DNA of 64,000 bases, taken from assembly GCF_000002995.4 (NCBI RefSeq), contig NW_025062284.1, positions 186,001 through 250,000 of the forward strand. The letters run 5' to 3'. A model generated the notes under the pieces. It saw nothing but the letters and a program-made list of their open reading frames with translations, ran no database searches and was not told where the DNA came from. Of this stretch, positions 62,583-64,000 are shown piece after piece. This DNA is from Brugia malayi. Taxonomy: Eukaryota > Nematoda > Chromadorea > Rhabditida > Onchocercidae. The position numbers and the translations under genes are program-made. Positions within the stretch are counted from its first letter, which is position 1. Each line of letters opens with the position of its first letter.

Positions 62583-64000
62583 TTACTTCATCTTACACAT
62601 CCAACTGTTCCTCCTTATCTTCTTTATTTCCCTTCTCCCACATATTCTCCTGCAAATTATTCCACTATCTATCATTTCCATCCATCTATCCATCCAATTA
62701 TGCCATTACTTTTCTCACAACTATATTATTTCCATTTTCAGTATTACTTGCCGTAATGCTACATTATTTAAATATTCTTAAAATTAGTCTTAAAATTTTC
62801 TTTGTATATCAGAAATTGTTCTGAATTTGATGAGTACATGTTTCCTTTAAATTTTCAACACATTTCCTTATTTCTTCCAATATATTTCATACAAAAAAAA
62901 AAAATTCTTAATTGCTTCATTCTTAATTGTTTCATCAATGAATTAAATTTAATAGATCAAGTTTGATGTACAATGGTCAGTTATCATTTCAAACAAGAAT
63001 ATATAGGATTACATGAAGTCTGTGATGAGTGAAACTTTTATTTTAAATTCTTTCTTCAAAAGGTTTTATTTCATTTAACTTATTATTGAAGTGTATAGCT
63101 ATAAATGTAAGGAAAATTAGTGAATAAGCAGTAGCAATTTAAGTTATAATAAAAGAAAATTCGACATTTTCAATTCCAAATTTTGCTCTCAATTTTTTGT
63201 AAGAAATGAAATGAAATGGTGAATTCATTTTCATATAACAATGATTTCAGAGAGGTCATTAACGCTTCAGGAATGAGGAAATCTCTTTTTTATTCCTCCA
63301 ATAATCTTAAATTCCTTTTTTGCATATTTGTGCAGCTTTCTAAACAATGAAATCTCCCTTTTCTTCTCTTGATTTAAATCAACAGTAAAAGGACTTGTTC
63401 TTCACTTCACCTTCGATCCGGTTTCTTCTTCTCCTTGTCTTCTGTCCCTCTTTTCATCTCATACTTTAACTTCTCCTTACTCCTTCTTTGTACCATCACC
63501 ATTTCATATCACATAAATTGTGAATTTCAATTTGGCAATTACTCACTGTCCCATTTTTTCCTCTCATTTCCTTTCCAAGATGAACTCTCAAAGTTTTTTA
63601 AGACATGAAGTCACCTTACTTCCTTTCTTCTCCTTTACTGTCTCAAGTTTAACATAAGAAGAAATAACTGTTTCACATGGAATTCTTTTTAAATCAGACA
63701 GAAACCAATGCAACCATTTTTGAGTTGTCAAACGGAATTGGGAAGACTTATCCGTTCTTTATATCAAAGTGTTATCCAGTTTTCAGTTTGTCAATTCCAT
63801 TTTACCTGGCTTAATCTTCCCATACGGATTAGCTAGTAAAAAATACCGAACTGAACTGGTTCAGGTGAGGTGAGAGTTCATTTTCAAGGAATTTGAGGAG
63901 AATATGGAAATGAAAAAATGGATCAGAAAGAATTTATCCAACTTATCAGATTGATTGATGTTTTTGCTGCTGTTGCATGATGAATAACATTTGATATGAA
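62583..64000. other. Non-coding flank to the window end
   Basis: AT-rich and pyrimidine-rich (62590-62720, 63400-63600). No supported exon is seen. A gene crossing the right edge cannot be excluded. Confidence 0.4.

Noticed and set aside
61706..62824. 372-codon plus-strand reading frame as a repeat protein gene
   Set aside because: It is produced by an 18-base minisatellite, is equally open on the other strand, and has no credible splice, start or family context.
1..64000. Wolbachia or other bacterial insert
   Set aside because: No intronless bacterial-like gene or composition shift was seen; every recognised gene is a spliced nematode gene.

Overview
The window is nuclear DNA of a nematode, most likely a spirurid or filarial parasite. 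It is AT-rich and carries many short phase-consistent introns. Several start codons sit just behind a TTTCAG-like site, as expected for spliced-leader trans-splicing, and gene order at one locus (rpac-19 then tbg-1) matches my memory of C. elegans. I saw no bacterial operon, tRNA, rRNA or CRISPR array, and no obvious transposase or Wolbachia-like insert. Genes were rebuilt by joining exons by eye. Where I counted every exon the phases close exactly and the length fits the family; this holds for apyrase, copper transporter, FAM32A, SDR fusion, RPAC2, gamma-tubulin, DHDDS, SKA1, ZNHIT1 and two unknown genes.

Layout. 0.7-6.2 kb, plus strand: a membrane-anchored calcium-dependent apyrase (CANT1 family) and a Ctr copper transporter. 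8.0-20.5 kb, minus strand: VPS41 (HOPS tether), a UVRAG/VPS38 homologue and FAM32A, reading FAM32A to UVRAG to VPS41. 22.6-28.1 kb, minus strand: a short-chain dehydrogenase fused to two TMEM254/DUF4499-like membrane domains. 29.4-33.7 kb, plus strand: RNA polymerase I/III subunit RPAC2 followed by gamma-tubulin. 35.7-36.6 kb, minus strand: a small unrecognised tail-anchored protein. 37.5-41.1 kb, plus strand: USP14, the proteasome deubiquitinase. 42.2-44.4 kb, plus strand: dehydrodolichyl diphosphate synthase (DHDDS), tail-to-tail with a Golgi pH regulator (GPR89/GPHR) on the minus strand at 44.6-48.7 kb. 50.8-52.6 kb, minus strand: an unrecognised coiled-coil protein, head-to-head with SKA1 (53.0-55.4 kb). 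56.4-59.2 kb, plus strand: ZNHIT1, the SWR1/SRCAP zinc-finger HIT subunit. 59.2-64.0 kb: no supported gene, but a 42-copy 18-bp minisatellite.

Functional themes. Endolysosomal traffic (VPS41, UVRAG), Golgi and glycosylation biology (apyrase, GPHR, DHDDS) and microtubule/mitosis functions (gamma-tubulin, SKA1, possibly its divergent neighbour) recur. Apart from the likely rpac-19/tbg-1 operon, the genes look individually transcribed. The most unusual object is the SDR with two TMEM254-like domains; next are the two small unknown proteins, a UVRAG without an N-terminal C2 region, and the minisatellite.
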